64,000 nt of DNA from Shinella sp. UYSO24 (GCA_902167985.1 CABHNZ010000006.1:246869-310868); one strand, 5' to 3'; shown: positions 19,188-28,598, numbered from the stretch's first letter. Numbers and translations are program-made. Notes: generated from the sequence alone by a model not told the origin.

Positions 19188-19868
19188 TCACCAAGGAACA
19201 TCGAGGCCGTCATATCCGATGATGCGGCCGGCATCGGCCGGCGTCAGTCCTTCGATCACGCTCTTCATGCCGGCAACGCTGTCTTCGGCGCGGATGCCGG
19301 TGAAATTGGTCATGCGGGTGGCGACCATGCCCGGACGGATGAGGACGCAGGTGAGGCCGAGCGGCCGCCACGCCTCAGCAAGCGCCACCCAGCTGGCATT
19401 GAGGGCAGTCTTCGAGGCGCGATAGGTATATTGCGTGCCCCAATCATTGGCAGTGACCGAGCTCATCAGGCTCGACATGGCGGCGACGACCTTGCGCTCG
19501 CCAGCCAGCACGTTTTCGCGCAGTGCCCTTGCAAGCGCGAAGGGGGCAAAGCCGTTGACCGCCTGAACCTTGAGGAAATCCTCACGCGTCACATCGCCGG
19601 CCATCGCCTTCAGATCGCCCGTAATGCCGGCATTGGCGAAGAGAACGTCGATCGGGCGGCCCTTCAGCGTCTCTTTCAGCGCGGCGATCGAGGCTTCATT
19701 GTCGACCTCCAGTTCGAGGATCTCGATATTGCTGCCGAGGGCTGCAAGCTCTTCGGCCTCATCGGGCTTCCGGGCCGTCGCCAGAACATGCCAGCCGCCA
19801 GCTGCAAATTGCCGCGCGAGTTCAAGCCCGATGCCGCGATTGGCGCCGGAGATCAGTATGCTGTCCAT
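19188..19868 (-). CDS. Short-chain dehydrogenase/reductase
   Basis: 226 residues, closely similar in layout to the downstream SDR. It has the cofactor loop SGANRGIG at 7-14, NAG in LFANAGITG, a Ser in AAMSSLMSS and catalytic YRASK. The start MDSILISGANRG at 19868 is taken in preference to a longer upstream reading whose sequence is not SDR-like. The tandem arrangement indicates a local duplication. The substrate is unknown. Confidence 0.86.
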   Translation of the reverse strand: MDSILISGANRGIGLELARQFAAGGWHVLATARKPDEAEELAALGSNIEILELEVDNEASIAALKETLKGRPIDVLFANAGITGDLKAMAGDVTREDFLKVQAVNGFAPFALARALRENVLAGERKVVAAMSSLMSSVTANDWGTQYTYRASKTALNASWVALAEAWRPLGLTCVLIRPGMVATRMTNFTGIRAEDSVAGMKSVIEGLTPADAGRIIGYDGLDVPW

Positions 19869-19954
19869 GAGATGTCTTCTTTGCAGGAATGAAAGGAAGG
19901 CGCATGCGGCAGGTGTGTGAAGCGCGGGCGTCTCGCCGCGCTCCACAGAAGATG

Positions 19955-20758
19955 TCAGTGGCCGCTGTCCTGCGTCGGCTTGTGCCAGGGCAATGCGCGA
20001 CGTTCGATCAGGCCGATGATCCAGAAGATGGCGGTGCCGAGCGCCGAGAGGACGACGATGGCGGCAAACTGCTGGTCCATGCGGAAATTCGAGCCGGCCA
20101 CCGTGATGACATAGCCAAGACCGTTGTTGGAGCCGACGAATTCCGCAACGATCGCACCGATGACCGCGAGCACCGAAGCCATCTTCATGCCGGCAAACAT
20201 CGAGGGCAGCGCGCCCGGCATGCGAAAGCGGAAGAACTGCTGCATCGGCGTCGCACCCATCGACTGGGCAAGATAGATCATTTCCTGCGACACGGAGCGC
20301 AGGCCGACGACGGTGTTGATGACCATTGGAAAGAAGGCCATCAGCGCGACGATCGTCACTTTCGGCACGAGGCCATAGCCGAATGCGGCAAGCAGAAGCG
20401 GGGCGATTGCCACTTTCGGAATGGTCTGCGAGCCGACGATCAGCGGATAGACCGAGCGCTCAAAGACCTTGGAATAACAGATCAGCGTGGCGAGCGGTAC
20501 GGCGACCAGAAAGGCGACGATGAAGCCGAGTACGACTTCGGTCAGCGTGATCCAGGTATGATAGACGAGCAGGCCGGACAAATCGTAGAGCGAGGTGATG
20601 ATGGTCGCCGGCGAGGGGAGAAGATAATCGGGCAGGCGTGCGATCATGACCGCCGCCTGCCAGAAGAGCAGGAGGGCGATCAGTGTCAGAAGGGCATAGG
20701 GGATGCGAAGCCGGATCGCCGATGCCGGCTTGAAGCTGGACATGTCTGCTGCACTCAT
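19955..20758 (-). CDS. ABC transporter permease, NitT/TauT (SsuC) type
   Basis: 267 residues with about six membrane helices. The cytoplasmic EAA-like loop is seen around SVSQEMIYLAQSMGATPMQQ. This family imports small organic substrates (taurine, sulfonates, pyrimidine precursors) with a periplasmic NMT1/THI5-like protein. Its start overlaps the ATPase stop (ATGA), so they are coupled. The matching binding protein is not next door: the best candidate is the gene at 31678-32693, which shares the same operator type. The frame is intact. Confidence 0.88.
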   Translation of the reverse strand: MSAADMSSFKPASAIRLRIPYALLTLIALLLFWQAAVMIARLPDYLLPSPATIITSLYDLSGLLVYHTWITLTEVVLGFIVAFLVAVPLATLICYSKVFERSVYPLIVGSQTIPKVAIAPLLLAAFGYGLVPKVTIVALMAFFPMVINTVVGLRSVSQEMIYLAQSMGATPMQQFFRFRMPGALPSMFAGMKMASVLAVIGAIVAEFVGSNNGLGYVITVAGSNFRMDQQFAAIVVLSALGTAIFWIIGLIERRALPWHKPTQDSGH

Positions 20759-21558
20759 TCGTCATCTCCTTCGCGCAAAACACCGAGGGTCTTGAAAATC
20801 GACGTCACTTCGTGGGCATAGCCCGAGAATTGCGGGGTCTCGCGCACCGAGAGGCGGCGCGGACGCGGCAGATCGATATCTATGATTTCCTCGATCCGGC
20901 CCGGACGCGGCGACATGACCACGACGCGGTCGCTCAGGAAGACGGCTTCGCTGATCGAGTGTGTGATGAAGACGACCGTCATGCCGGACTTCTGCCACAT
21001 CTTCAGAAGGTCGAGCTGCAGCTGGTCACGCGTCAGTGCGTCGAGCGCGCCAAATGGCTCGTCCATCACCACAAGGGGCGGTTCGTGCAGGAGCGCGCGA
21101 CAGATCGAGACGCGCTGGCGCATGCCGCCGGAAAGCTCATGCGGGAAGGCGTTTTCGAAACCCTTGAGGCCCACCATGTCGAGAAGCTGCATGGCGCGGT
21201 CGGTGGCGGCCTTCTTGTCCATCTTGCGGATTTCCGCCTGAAGCACAATGTTTTCGAGCGCCGTGCGCCATTCCAGAAGCACGTCGCGCTGGAAGACGAT
21301 GCCGATGTCGGAACTCGGCGCGGTTACGTCGCGGCCATTGACGTGGACGATGCCGCCGGACGACGGGATAAGGCCGGCCAGGATCATCAGAAGCGTGCTC
21401 TTGCCGCAGCCGCTCGGGCCGACGATCGAGACGAACTCGCCCGGCTTGATGCCGAGATCGATCTGGCTCAGCGCCAGAACATTGCCCTTGCGGGTGGGGA
21501 AGGTTTTTGAAACGCCTTCGATGGAAATGAAATTACCGGATCGTGTGGAATTCAGCAT
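20755..21558 (-). CDS. ABC transporter ATP-binding protein, NitT/TauT (SsuB) type
   Basis: 267 residues. Walker A is GPSGCGKSTLL near 45, signature LSGGMRQRV near 140, Walker B VVMDEPFG, and the H-loop is in VFITHSISEA. It drives the permease encoded immediately downstream. The start MLNSTRSG at 21558 is chosen because AGGAGG lies 11 bases upstream; the frame is open further, but that part runs through an operator-like site. The gene is divergent from the DHDPS-like gene. Confidence 0.9.
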   Translation of the reverse strand: MLNSTRSGNFISIEGVSKTFPTRKGNVLALSQIDLGIKPGEFVSIVGPSGCGKSTLLMILAGLIPSSGGIVHVNGRDVTAPSSDIGIVFQRDVLLEWRTALENIVLQAEIRKMDKKAATDRAMQLLDMVGLKGFENAFPHELSGGMRQRVSICRALLHEPPLVVMDEPFGALDALTRDQLQLDLLKMWQKSGMTVVFITHSISEAVFLSDRVVVMSPRPGRIEEIIDIDLPRPRRLSVRETPQFSGYAHEVTSIFKTLGVLREGDDE

Positions 21559-21603
21559 GGTCCGCCAGGCCTCCTGGGCGTCGAGCGTAGTCGCAAAAAT
21601 CAC

Positions 21604-21624
21604 TGGTACATCGATGGTATTCCA
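21604..21624. promoter_or_regulatory. Candidate GntR operator upstream of the ABC transporter genes
   Basis: Two copies of a TGGTAYACCA-like word, TGGTACATCG at 21604 and TGGTATTCCA at 21615, start 11 bp apart. They lie 46-66 bases ahead of the ATPase start on the minus strand. They are two of a set of similar sites at every promoter of this island. The rest of the 21559-21985 gap holds only this and the next operator. Confidence 0.55.
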
Positions 21625-21901
21625 AGCATATGGCGACGACAAGTGGATCGTGGCGGGCATTTGGGCAGAAATATTTTGTGCGCAAAATATAAGCGATCTG
21701 GCGTGATTGCCTGAGCGTGAGGGGTCTGTGATCTGGGCGGGCTATTTGTCTTTTATCAATCGTATAGCGTCGCCTGCGGACTTCCGCCGTTTCCAAGCTA
21801 CACCCGGATTGCCTTAAAGACGGCTCGAAAAAAATGTGACTGCTGATTTTAGAGGCGAAAACCGAGGCCCGCCGGCGGTCGGCCACTAGACGGCGAATGC
21901 A

Positions 21902-21922
21902 TGGTATTCTAATGGTATGCCA
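21902..21922. promoter_or_regulatory. Candidate GntR operator upstream of the DHDPS-like gene
   Basis: TGGTATTCTA at 21902 and TGGTATGCCA at 21913 start 11 bp apart. The second differs at one base from the perfect palindrome TGGTATACCA. The pair ends 63 bases before the start of the plus-strand gene. Confidence 0.6.
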
Positions 21923-21985
21923 TTTTGCCAATGGCTGTTTGAGCGCCGCTCCACCGATTTTCCACCTAATTCCAAGAGGATGAAG

Positions 21986-22908
21986 ATGCCCCTGATCTCC
22001 AGCGACACCAAGGGTGTCTATGTCATTGCCGTGACGCCCTTCGATGATTTCGGCCGTGTCGACTATGAAAGTCTCGATCGGGTGGTCGATTTTTATGCCG
22101 AAAAAGGTGCCGATGGGCTGACGATCCTCGGCATGATGGGCGAGGCGCCGAAGCTGACCCAGGCGGAGACGCTGGAGATCTCCCGCCGGGTGATCGCGCG
22201 GGCTGGGCGTCTGCCGGTCGTTGTTGGCGTCTCCTCACCCGGCCTTGCCGCGATCGCAGAAGTCTCGGCAGCGGTGATGGATATGGGCGCGGCGGGGTGA
22301 TGATCGCGCCGCCATCGACGCTCACCACCAATGAGACAATCGTCAGCTATTATGCCAATGCCTGCGAGGCGGTGGGCTCTACGCCGGTTGTGCTGCAGGA
22401 TTTTCCGCTGTCGACCAAGGTCGGTATCAGCCTGGACACGTTCGGGCGCATCGTTGATGCCTGCCCGAATATCGTGATGCTGAAGCATGAAGACTGGCCG
22501 GGGCTTGCCAAGATCTCCGCCATTCGCGCAGCCGAGGAGCAGGGCAGGCGCCGGGTTTCGATCCTCTGTGGCAATGGCGGGCTGTTTCTTCTCGATGAAA
22601 TGCTGCGCGGCGCCGATGGCGCCATGACCGGCTATGCCTATCCCGAGATGATGCGGGATGTGGTGGCGCTGGCTAAGGGCGGCGAGACTGAACGCGCGAG
22701 CGATATTTTCGATGCCCATATGCCGCTGGTGCGCTACGAGCAGCAGCCGGGCCTCGGACTTGCGGTGCGCAAATATGTGCTGGCCAAGCGTGGTGCGATC
22801 GCGTCTGCCGTCCAGCGCAAGCCGGGCGCGCTTCTCGATGCCGCGGCGATGGCGGATGTCGAGCGAATGCTGATGCGGCTCGAGCGGCGTCTCGCCGAAC
22901 TAGGCTGA
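21986..22908 (+). CDS. DHDPS/N-acetylneuraminate-lyase family protein with altered active site (one frame break)
   Basis: About 307 residues, a TIM-barrel Schiff-base enzyme family member. The Lys of VMLKHEDWP (about residue 167) matches the Schiff-base lysine. The usual Thr-Thr of GTTGE is replaced (GMMGEAP), and the usual Tyr of LYNxP is replaced (VLQDFP), so normal pyruvate lyase chemistry is doubtful. ATG 21986 follows AAGAGG by six bases; the ATG at 21980 is too close to that site. A missing G in GGGG near 22297 breaks the frame. It carries its own operator and probably works with the nitrilases and Rieske oxygenase of the island. Confidence 0.75.
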
Positions 22909-22979
22909 GTTCTCTTTGGGGAAGCGAGAGAGGCAGGAGATGGGGGCGTGCGAGACGCAGGCAGCTCTCCGTGCGAGCG

Positions 22980-23279
22980 TGAAAACTCCACCCGTGGGAA
23001 CAGCCCGTTGCCGGATTGCGTGATGCTTCGGCCTATTCCGGGGCGGCAAACACATCGGGCGTGTTTAGATCTTCGGGGCAAGCTAGAGCATGACTGTCGG
23101 AAGGGCGTGGACTGTTCCGCCACCTTATCGAGCGGCTGCGGGCACGAGCCTCTGCTCACGGTTGAAAACGCTGCGGCCGGCAGAGGTCCGTTGGCGGGTT
23201 GCGTCATCCCTCGGCCACGGCCAACGGGTTTGCCACATCAGGCGTGTTCGATGTTCGTGGCAAATCCGAGCGTGACACT
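22980..23279. repeat. Imperfect direct duplication of about 118 bp in a gene-free stretch
   Basis: Positions 22980-23097 and 23163-23279 can be aligned along their whole length. Shared blocks include TGAAAAC at the start, CCGTTG, TTGCGT, TCGGCC, ACATC followed by GGCGTGTT, and GAGC with TGAC at the end. The copies are about 183 bases apart and perhaps two-thirds identical by eye. Neither copy encodes a plausible protein. The whole 22909-23344 gap holds nothing else except a hairpin at its end. Confidence 0.45.
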
Positions 23280-23310
23280 GGAGCGCTATGGGCACGCTTC
23301 CCGCAGACCA

Positions 23311-23337
23311 AGGCTCGCCGTACATGCCGGCGAGCCT
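23311..23337. terminator. Hairpin between convergent genes
   Basis: A perfect 10-bp stem (AGGCTCGCCG with CGGCGAGCCT) with a seven-base loop, eight bases beyond the stop of the minus-strand NIPSNAP gene. There is no T tract, so it may act as an mRNA 3' stabiliser or a weak terminator. Confidence 0.4.
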
Positions 23338-23344
23338 CCGCCGC

Positions 23345-23958
23345 TTACTTCAGGTCGGAAAAACCTGTCGCGACAAAGAGTTCAGATTGCAGCGAAGTGA
23401 GATGCGCCGAGCCGCCCGGCGGAGGCCATATGCCTTCCTTGCCGGCCTGTCCGCGTGCTTTCACGCGGTCCTCAATGGTCTTGTAGGGCCAGATATGCAC
23501 CATTTTCTGCGGACCGTTCTCGATCGAGCCCATCACCATCAGAAGTTTCGACATCTCGTTGCGGCGCGGCACGACCTTGCTCCAGCTTCCGCCGTCTCGT
23601 CGAGACCGTTCGGCGAAAGCGTGTAGGTGCGGATCTCGTAGAAGGGGCCGTATTCGCCGGGCTCGATATCGCCCATGAAGAAAAGCGGCTTGAAGGCGGT
23701 CTGTTCGACGCTGCCGAGATGCTCGCCTATGCCATAGGGGTCGCTGGCCTCGATCTTGGCCGCACGGTCGGCCATCAGTGCATCGAGCGTTTCATAGGCA
23801 GAAAGAAAGGTGAAGCGATTGAGCATGCCGAACTCGCAGGAGAAGGCGCCAAGCGCCTTGCCGTTCGGCGCAAGCGTTTCATAGGTGGCGGGCAGTTTCG
23901 GCAGAACGGCGCCGAGCCTGTTTGGCAGCAGCGACAGTACCGTCAGGTTATAAAACAT
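23345..23958 (-). CDS. NIPSNAP-family protein (one frame break)
   Basis: About 204 residues made of two ferredoxin-like (dimeric alpha/beta barrel) halves. The family phrase FYEIRTYTLSPNGL begins the second half, and MVHIWPYKTIEDRVKAR follows after the frame break near 23580 (one lost base). NIPSNAP domains occur in small bacterial proteins beside catabolic genes, sometimes as isomerase- or monooxygenase-like partners, but no reaction can be assigned. It has its own operator 67-76 bases upstream, placing it in the GntR regulon of the island. Confidence 0.75.
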
Positions 23959-24012
23959 GGATGATCCTTCGCGGGGATGAATGTGGGGTCATGGTGCGAA
24001 TGCCGGATCATA

Positions 24013-24045
24013 ATGGCATGCGAATTGTATACCATCAATATGCCA
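24013..24045. promoter_or_regulatory. Candidate GntR operator upstream of the NIPSNAP gene
   Basis: TTGTATACCA at 24025 is one base from the perfect palindrome. It is flanked by weaker copies TGGCATGCGA at 24013 and CAATATGCCA at 24036, giving a ladder with 11-12 bp steps ahead of the minus-strand gene. Confidence 0.55.
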
Positions 24046-24149
24046 AAAAGTAGCTTTTGCCGCAAAGGGGCGACGGCATTTCCCCGTTTGCGGATCAATG
24101 AAGGCAGAGGGTTTGAATTTGCGTGACGGCGCTTCGGGCTGCAGGGGGG

Positions 24150-24828
24150 TCAGCGGCCCGAAAGCTTGTCGATGATCTCGGTCTTCACGGCCGCGATATG
24201 TTCCACCATCGCCTTCTGGGCGCCGGCCGAATCGCCGCGTTCCAGCGCCGACAGCAATTCGGTGCTGTCATGATTGGCGAAACCACGGCGTCCGGCATTG
24301 CGATAGGCGTTGAAAACATGCGTCAGGCGGCGCAGGTCGCGGATCATGTTGGCCAGCAGATCGCTGCCGGATGCGCGGGCGATTGCGCCATGCAGCACGT
24401 CGTCGGTCTGCCATATGTCGGACAGGCTCGGCTCGGCCGTGGCAAGAAGGCTTGCCTGTCGCGCGCGGATATCGGCCAGTTCGGAGGCGAGCAGATTGCC
24501 GGCGGCAAGACGGGCGGCCTCGCCTTCGAGCAATTGCCGGATGTTGAGGATTTCAATGAATTTTTCGGCGAAACGGGCTGACGGTAACGCCTCGGCTTGC
24601 CTGCTTGTAGACAAGGCCCTCGGCTTCGAGGCGGCGAAGCGCCTCGCGGATCGGCGTGCGCGATGCGTTCAGCCGGTCGGCCATCTTCCTTTCGGTGATC
24701 ACGTCACCAGGGCGCATTTCGCCGCGGATCAGGATCTCGATCAGCTTCTCGTAGACGTGCTCCGTCAGGTTCTGACGGTCCTCGAGGCCCTCGTCTTCAA
24801 CGGACCTGTCATCCGGCGATGCCAGCAT
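24150..24828 (-). CDS. GntR-family regulator, FCD (FadR-like) subgroup (frame broken)
   Basis: About 226 residues. The N-terminal winged helix reads VYEKLIEILIRGEMRPGD, then ERKMADRLNASRTPIREALR. The C-terminal FCD ligand domain includes LLEGEAARLAAGNLL and FNAYRNAGRRGFANHDSTEL. The frame changes near 24575; the net shift fits two lost bases in neighbouring homopolymers (TTTT and CC) or one gained base. It sits in the centre of the catabolic island and is divergent from the nitrilase gene. TGGTATACCA sites, a common FCD-type operator form, stand at all island promoters, so it is the likely common regulator, probably a repressor released by a pathway metabolite. Confidence 0.82.
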
Positions 24829-25050
24829 GCCTTTAGCATTCCTTAACGTTGGTTGCCTGAAGCAACGCACATGACATTATCGAGCGCGCATCGGAACCGT
24901 ATAGCGCGACATTTGATGGCGTACAAAAGGAATATTCGCGCTTTCCCGGCCTCTTTGGCCCATTCCCGAGTGTTTTCGACAATCTGCCTAGAAAAACGAC
25001 AGGGCGCGATTTTGGCGCTTGCAAAGGCAGGGCTTTTGATTATCCTCAAG

Positions 25051-25071
25051 TGGTATACCAATGGCGTGCAA
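25051..25071. promoter_or_regulatory. Candidate GntR operator, perfect palindrome
   Basis: TGGTATACCA at 25051-25060 is a perfect 10-bp palindrome, 34 bases before the nitrilase start. A weaker copy TGGCGTGCAA starts 11 bp later at 25062. The gntR gene starts 223 bases away on the other strand, so one site could control both. Confidence 0.65.
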
Positions 25072-25094
25072 TCATAAGCAAGGGAACGTCGCCA

Positions 25095-26147
25095 ATGAAG
25101 ATCAAGCCATGGCGTGCGACAAGCATCCAGATGAAAAGCCAGCGCGCGGTGGACGCGCCGGATAATGCTGCGGCCCGCAAGGTGATCGAGGCCAATATCG
25201 CGCATTTCACCGATCTCGTGCTGGAAGCCTGCGCCTCCGCCGAGCGGCCGGATCTCGTTCTCTTTCCGGAATTCGGCATGCAGGGCCCGCCGCTCGAAAT
25301 GCCGGTGGCGGAATGGATCGAGCGCGCCTGCGACACGATCCCCGGCTGGCAGACCGCGCCGCTTCAGGCGCTTGCCCGTGAAGAGGGCATCTTCATCGCC
25401 GGCAACATGTTCGAGAAGGACCCGAAATGGCCGGGCCGCTATTTCAACACGTCCTTCCTGATTGACAGGGCGGGCGAGGTGGTCGCGATCTACAAGCGCA
25501 TCAATACGGCTGCCTTCCCGTCGCCGCATGATTTTCTTGACGCCTATCTGGCCGAGACACCGCTTGCCGATGTCTTCCCGGTTGTCGAAACGGAACTTGG
25601 CCGCCTCTGTCTCATTCCCTGCGGGGAGATCAACGTCCCGGAAGTGGCGCGGATCATGATGATGCAGGGCGCCGAGGTCATCCTGCATCCGACCAATTCG
25701 AAAAAGACCGCCATGCAGGAGGCGACGAAGCGCGCCCGTGCGGCGGAAAACATGGCCTATCTGGTCAGCGCCAATGTCGCCGGCAATATCGGATTTTCGC
25801 GCGATCCCACGGTCATGGGCGGTCGCTCGGAAATCATCGATTACCGCGGCAACACGATCTCCATTATCGAGGGGCCGGAGGAGAGCGTTTCGGTGAGTGC
25901 CGTCATCGACATCGAGGCGCTGCGTGCCGAGCGTCGGGCCGATACGACCACTCATAACCCGATCATCCGCAACCGTTTCGAGGCTTATGCGCCTTTCTAT
26001 GCGGCGGCCCGCGGCTATCCCGCCAATGGCTTCCTGAAGGCGCCGATGAACAGTGTAGCGGAAACCGAGGGACTGCTCGCAGAAACCATTTCGCATCTCG
26101 AAGCGACGCGCGTGCTTCAGCCGAAGCGCGACGTGCAGGATGCCTGA
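25095..26147 (+). CDS. Nitrilase-superfamily carbon-nitrogen hydrolase
   Basis: 350 residues. The superfamily Glu59 (LVLFPEFGMQG) and Cys176 (PCGEINVPE, with the C-x-E/D-x-N/R-x-P-E spacing) are present. Where the catalytic Lys normally stands (YRKxH) this protein has Y133-K134-R135-I-N, so Arg occupies the aligned position. The likely reaction is hydrolysis of an amide, nitrile or carbamoyl bond in the cytoplasm, but the changed residue makes this uncertain. It is first in a three-gene run with the Rieske oxygenase (32 bases downstream) and reductase. A paralogue lies at 30558-31589. Confidence 0.85.
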   Translation: MKIKPWRATSIQMKSQRAVDAPDNAAARKVIEANIAHFTDLVLEACASAERPDLVLFPEFGMQGPPLEMPVAEWIERACDTIPGWQTAPLQALAREEGIFIAGNMFEKDPKWPGRYFNTSFLIDRAGEVVAIYKRINTAAFPSPHDFLDAYLAETPLADVFPVVETELGRLCLIPCGEINVPEVARIMMMQGAEVILHPTNSKKTAMQEATKRARAAENMAYLVSANVAGNIGFSRDPTVMGGRSEIIDYRGNTISIIEGPEESVSVSAVIDIEALRAERRADTTTHNPIIRNRFEAYAPFYAAARGYPANGFLKAPMNSVAETEGLLAETISHLEATRVLQPKRDVQDA

Positions 26148-26179
26148 TTTCCATTGCTTGAAGTAAAGGGAGCAATCAC

Positions 26180-27511
26180 ATGATTACCGCTGAGGAAAAC
26201 GAACAGCTCACCCGGGTCGGCCCCGGCACGATCATGGGCGAGTTCATCCGCCAGTTCTGGATGCCGGCCTGCCTGTCTTCCGAGATCAAGGCCGATGGTG
26301 ATCCGATGCGCCTGATGCTGATGGGCGAAAAGCTCATCGCATTCCGCGATTCAGATGGCAATCCGGGCATTCTCGACCACCGCTGTCCGCATCGCTGCGC
26401 CTCTTTCTTCTTCGGTCGCAACGAGGAAGGCGGCATCCGCTGCGCCTATCACGGCTGGAAGTTCGACGTCGAGGGCAATTGCCTCGACCAGCCGAACCTG
26501 CCCGACAAGACGCGTTTCCCGGCCGGCATCAAGGCCAAGGCCTACAAGTGCACCGAGCGCGCCGGCATCGTCTTCGTCTATATGGGCAAGGAACAGGACA
26601 ATCCGCCGGAACTGCCCGAGATCGAGGCCGTCATGGGCGAGGGCGACGACCGCAACATCGCGCTCACCCAGCGCGAATGCAACTGGCTGCAGGCGCTGGA
26701 AGGCGATATCGACACGTCGCATCTCGGCTTCCTGCATGTCGGCGGCGTTGATGGCGATCGTCTCGACATGAATGATCCGGAACGCTTCACGGTCACGGAA
26801 AAGGCGCCGAAGATCAACGTCTCGGTCATGCCCTTCGGCACGATGTATTCGGCCCAGCGCAATGCTTTCGAGGGCGAGGAGCATCACCGTTTCGCCTGCT
26901 TCATCTTCCCCTTCTGGGTCACATACCCGTCGAACAGCCTGGAAAACAACGTCTCGGTCAATGCCTGGGTGCCGATCGACGATGAGAACTGCATGATCTT
27001 CAATATCGACCTGACGCGCGCACAAGGCCGCCAGAAGGCGATGCGCTATGCCGATGGCGAGATCGTGCCCGGTCTTGCCCGTCCGCTCGATTATCTGCCG
27101 CGCACCACGGACTGGCAGGGCCGTTGGCGTTCGGCCAAGAACTGGGCCAACGACTACGATATCGACCGTGAATGGCAGCGCTCCGGCGGCAGCTATACCG
27201 GCATTGTCGGCGTCCCGCTTCAGGACCAGGCGATACAGGAAAGCATGGACAAGATCGTCGACCGCACCATGGAGCATCTGGCCTCCAGCGACCGCATGGT
27301 TCTCGTCACCCGCAAGGAACTGCTCGATGCCGCCAAGGCCTTTGCCGCCGACGGCACTCTGCCGCGCGTCGTCGCTGAGCCGGAACTCTGCCGCGATGCC
27401 CGTGGCGGCGACATGATCGTTCCCTACGGTACCGACTGGCTGGAAGGCTATGAGGAAAAGATGGCGATCGCCAAGGGCTACAAGCCAAAGATCCGCGACG
27501 CCGCCGAATAA
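26180..27511 (+). CDS. Rieske non-haem iron oxygenase, phthalate 4,5-dioxygenase-like
   Basis: 443 residues. The Rieske 2Fe-2S ligands are C69-x-H71 and C88-x2-H91 (CPH and CAYHGW). The mononuclear iron site is D178-T-S-H181-x4-H186. The order and length fit the single-component-type large subunits that hydroxylate, demethylate or cleave aromatic and N-heterocyclic substrates using electrons from a separate reductase. That reductase is encoded 99 bases downstream. The start ATG 26180 follows GGGAG. The substrate is not known; nitrilase neighbours suggest a nitrogen-containing ring. Confidence 0.9.
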   Translation: MITAEENEQLTRVGPGTIMGEFIRQFWMPACLSSEIKADGDPMRLMLMGEKLIAFRDSDGNPGILDHRCPHRCASFFFGRNEEGGIRCAYHGWKFDVEGNCLDQPNLPDKTRFPAGIKAKAYKCTERAGIVFVYMGKEQDNPPELPEIEAVMGEGDDRNIALTQRECNWLQALEGDIDTSHLGFLHVGGVDGDRLDMNDPERFTVTEKAPKINVSVMPFGTMYSAQRNAFEGEEHHRFACFIFPFWVTYPSNSLENNVSVNAWVPIDDENCMIFNIDLTRAQGRQKAMRYADGEIVPGLARPLDYLPRTTDWQGRWRSAKNWANDYDIDREWQRSGGSYTGIVGVPLQDQAIQESMDKIVDRTMEHLASSDRMVLVTRKELLDAAKAFAADGTLPRVVAEPELCRDARGGDMIVPYGTDWLEGYEEKMAIAKGYKPKIRDAAE

Positions 27512-27610
27512 GCGTCATAGGCCGCTCCCAGTAGATACGGGCGCGGCCTATCCCGCCGGAACATGCGTGTGCCGGCATTGTCCATGACATTCCAGAGACT
27601 GGCATCCATC

Positions 27611-28573
27611 ATGAGCGAAACAGACACAATCGACGTCGTCGTCCATGCCATACGCGATGTGGCCGAGACGATCCGCGAGTTCGAGTTTCGCGCAAAGGAC
27701 GGCACAGACCTGCCGCCGACCTCTGCCGGCGCCCATATTTCCGTTTCGGTGCCGGGCGTCGACTGGCGGTCCTATTCGCTGATCAACGGCAATGACGAGC
27801 GCCATCGCTATGTGATCGCCGTCAATCGCGATCCGAAGAGCCGCGGCGGCTCCGCCTATATGTGCGAAACGCTGGCAATCGGCGACACGATGACCATCCG
27901 CCCTGCCGCCAACCATTTCAAGCTGGTCGAGACGGCAGCCATGAGCGTGCTGATCGCCGGCGGCATCGGGATTACCCCGATCTATTCGATGATCCAGCGG
28001 CTGGAGGCCAAGCGTCGCAAGTGGCAGCTCGTCTTTGCCGCCCGCTCACGCGCCCGCGCGGCCTTCGTCGACGAGCTGGAGGCGCTGGAGAAGGCAAAGC
28101 CCGGCCGCGTCAAATTCCATTTCGACGACGAGAATGAGGGCCGCCCGCTCGATATGGCAGCGGTTCTCGCCAAGGCGCCCGCCTATGCGCAGCTTTATTG
28201 CTGCGGTCCGGAAGTCATGCTCGACGCATATAAGTCCGCCGCCGAACGCTGGCCGGACGAGCAGATCCATCTGGAGCATTTTACCGGTGTGACGGCGGCG
28301 CTGACGGGGGGCTTTACCGTCTACCTGCACAAGACCGGCCGTGAATTCGAGATCCCCGCCGGCCAGAGCATCATGCAGGTTCTGCTCGCCAACGATATCT
28401 TTGTGCCGCGCTCCTGCATGGAGGGTGTGTGCGGCACCTGCGAGACGCGGGTGATCGAAGGCGTGCCCGACCACCGCGACAAGATCCTCTCCGACCGTGA
28501 GAAGGCAGCCAACAACACGATGCTGATCTGCTGCTCCGGCGCGAAAACCGATCGGCTGGTTCTGGACATCTGA
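27611..28573 (+). CDS. PDR/VanB-family oxidoreductase (FMN, NAD and 2Fe-2S)
   Basis: 320 residues from ATG 27611 (MSETDTID); the frame is open to 27563 but the conserved part begins here. An FMN-binding motif WRSYSLI is near 55 and an NAD-binding GGIGITP near 118. The C-terminal plant-type 2Fe-2S domain has CMEGVCGTC and a final Cys pair. This is the phthalate-dioxygenase-reductase type, passing electrons from NAD(P)H to the Rieske oxygenase encoded just upstream. A terminator follows. Confidence 0.9.
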   Translation: MSETDTIDVVVHAIRDVAETIREFEFRAKDGTDLPPTSAGAHISVSVPGVDWRSYSLINGNDERHRYVIAVNRDPKSRGGSAYMCETLAIGDTMTIRPAANHFKLVETAAMSVLIAGGIGITPIYSMIQRLEAKRRKWQLVFAARSRARAAFVDELEALEKAKPGRVKFHFDDENEGRPLDMAAVLAKAPAYAQLYCCGPEVMLDAYKSAAERWPDEQIHLEHFTGVTAALTGGFTVYLHKTGREFEIPAGQSIMQVLLANDIFVPRSCMEGVCGTCETRVIEGVPDHRDKILSDREKAANNTMLICCSGAKTDRLVLDI

Positions 28574-28598
28574 CTTCCCCCATCTGGATCAGCCCGCT

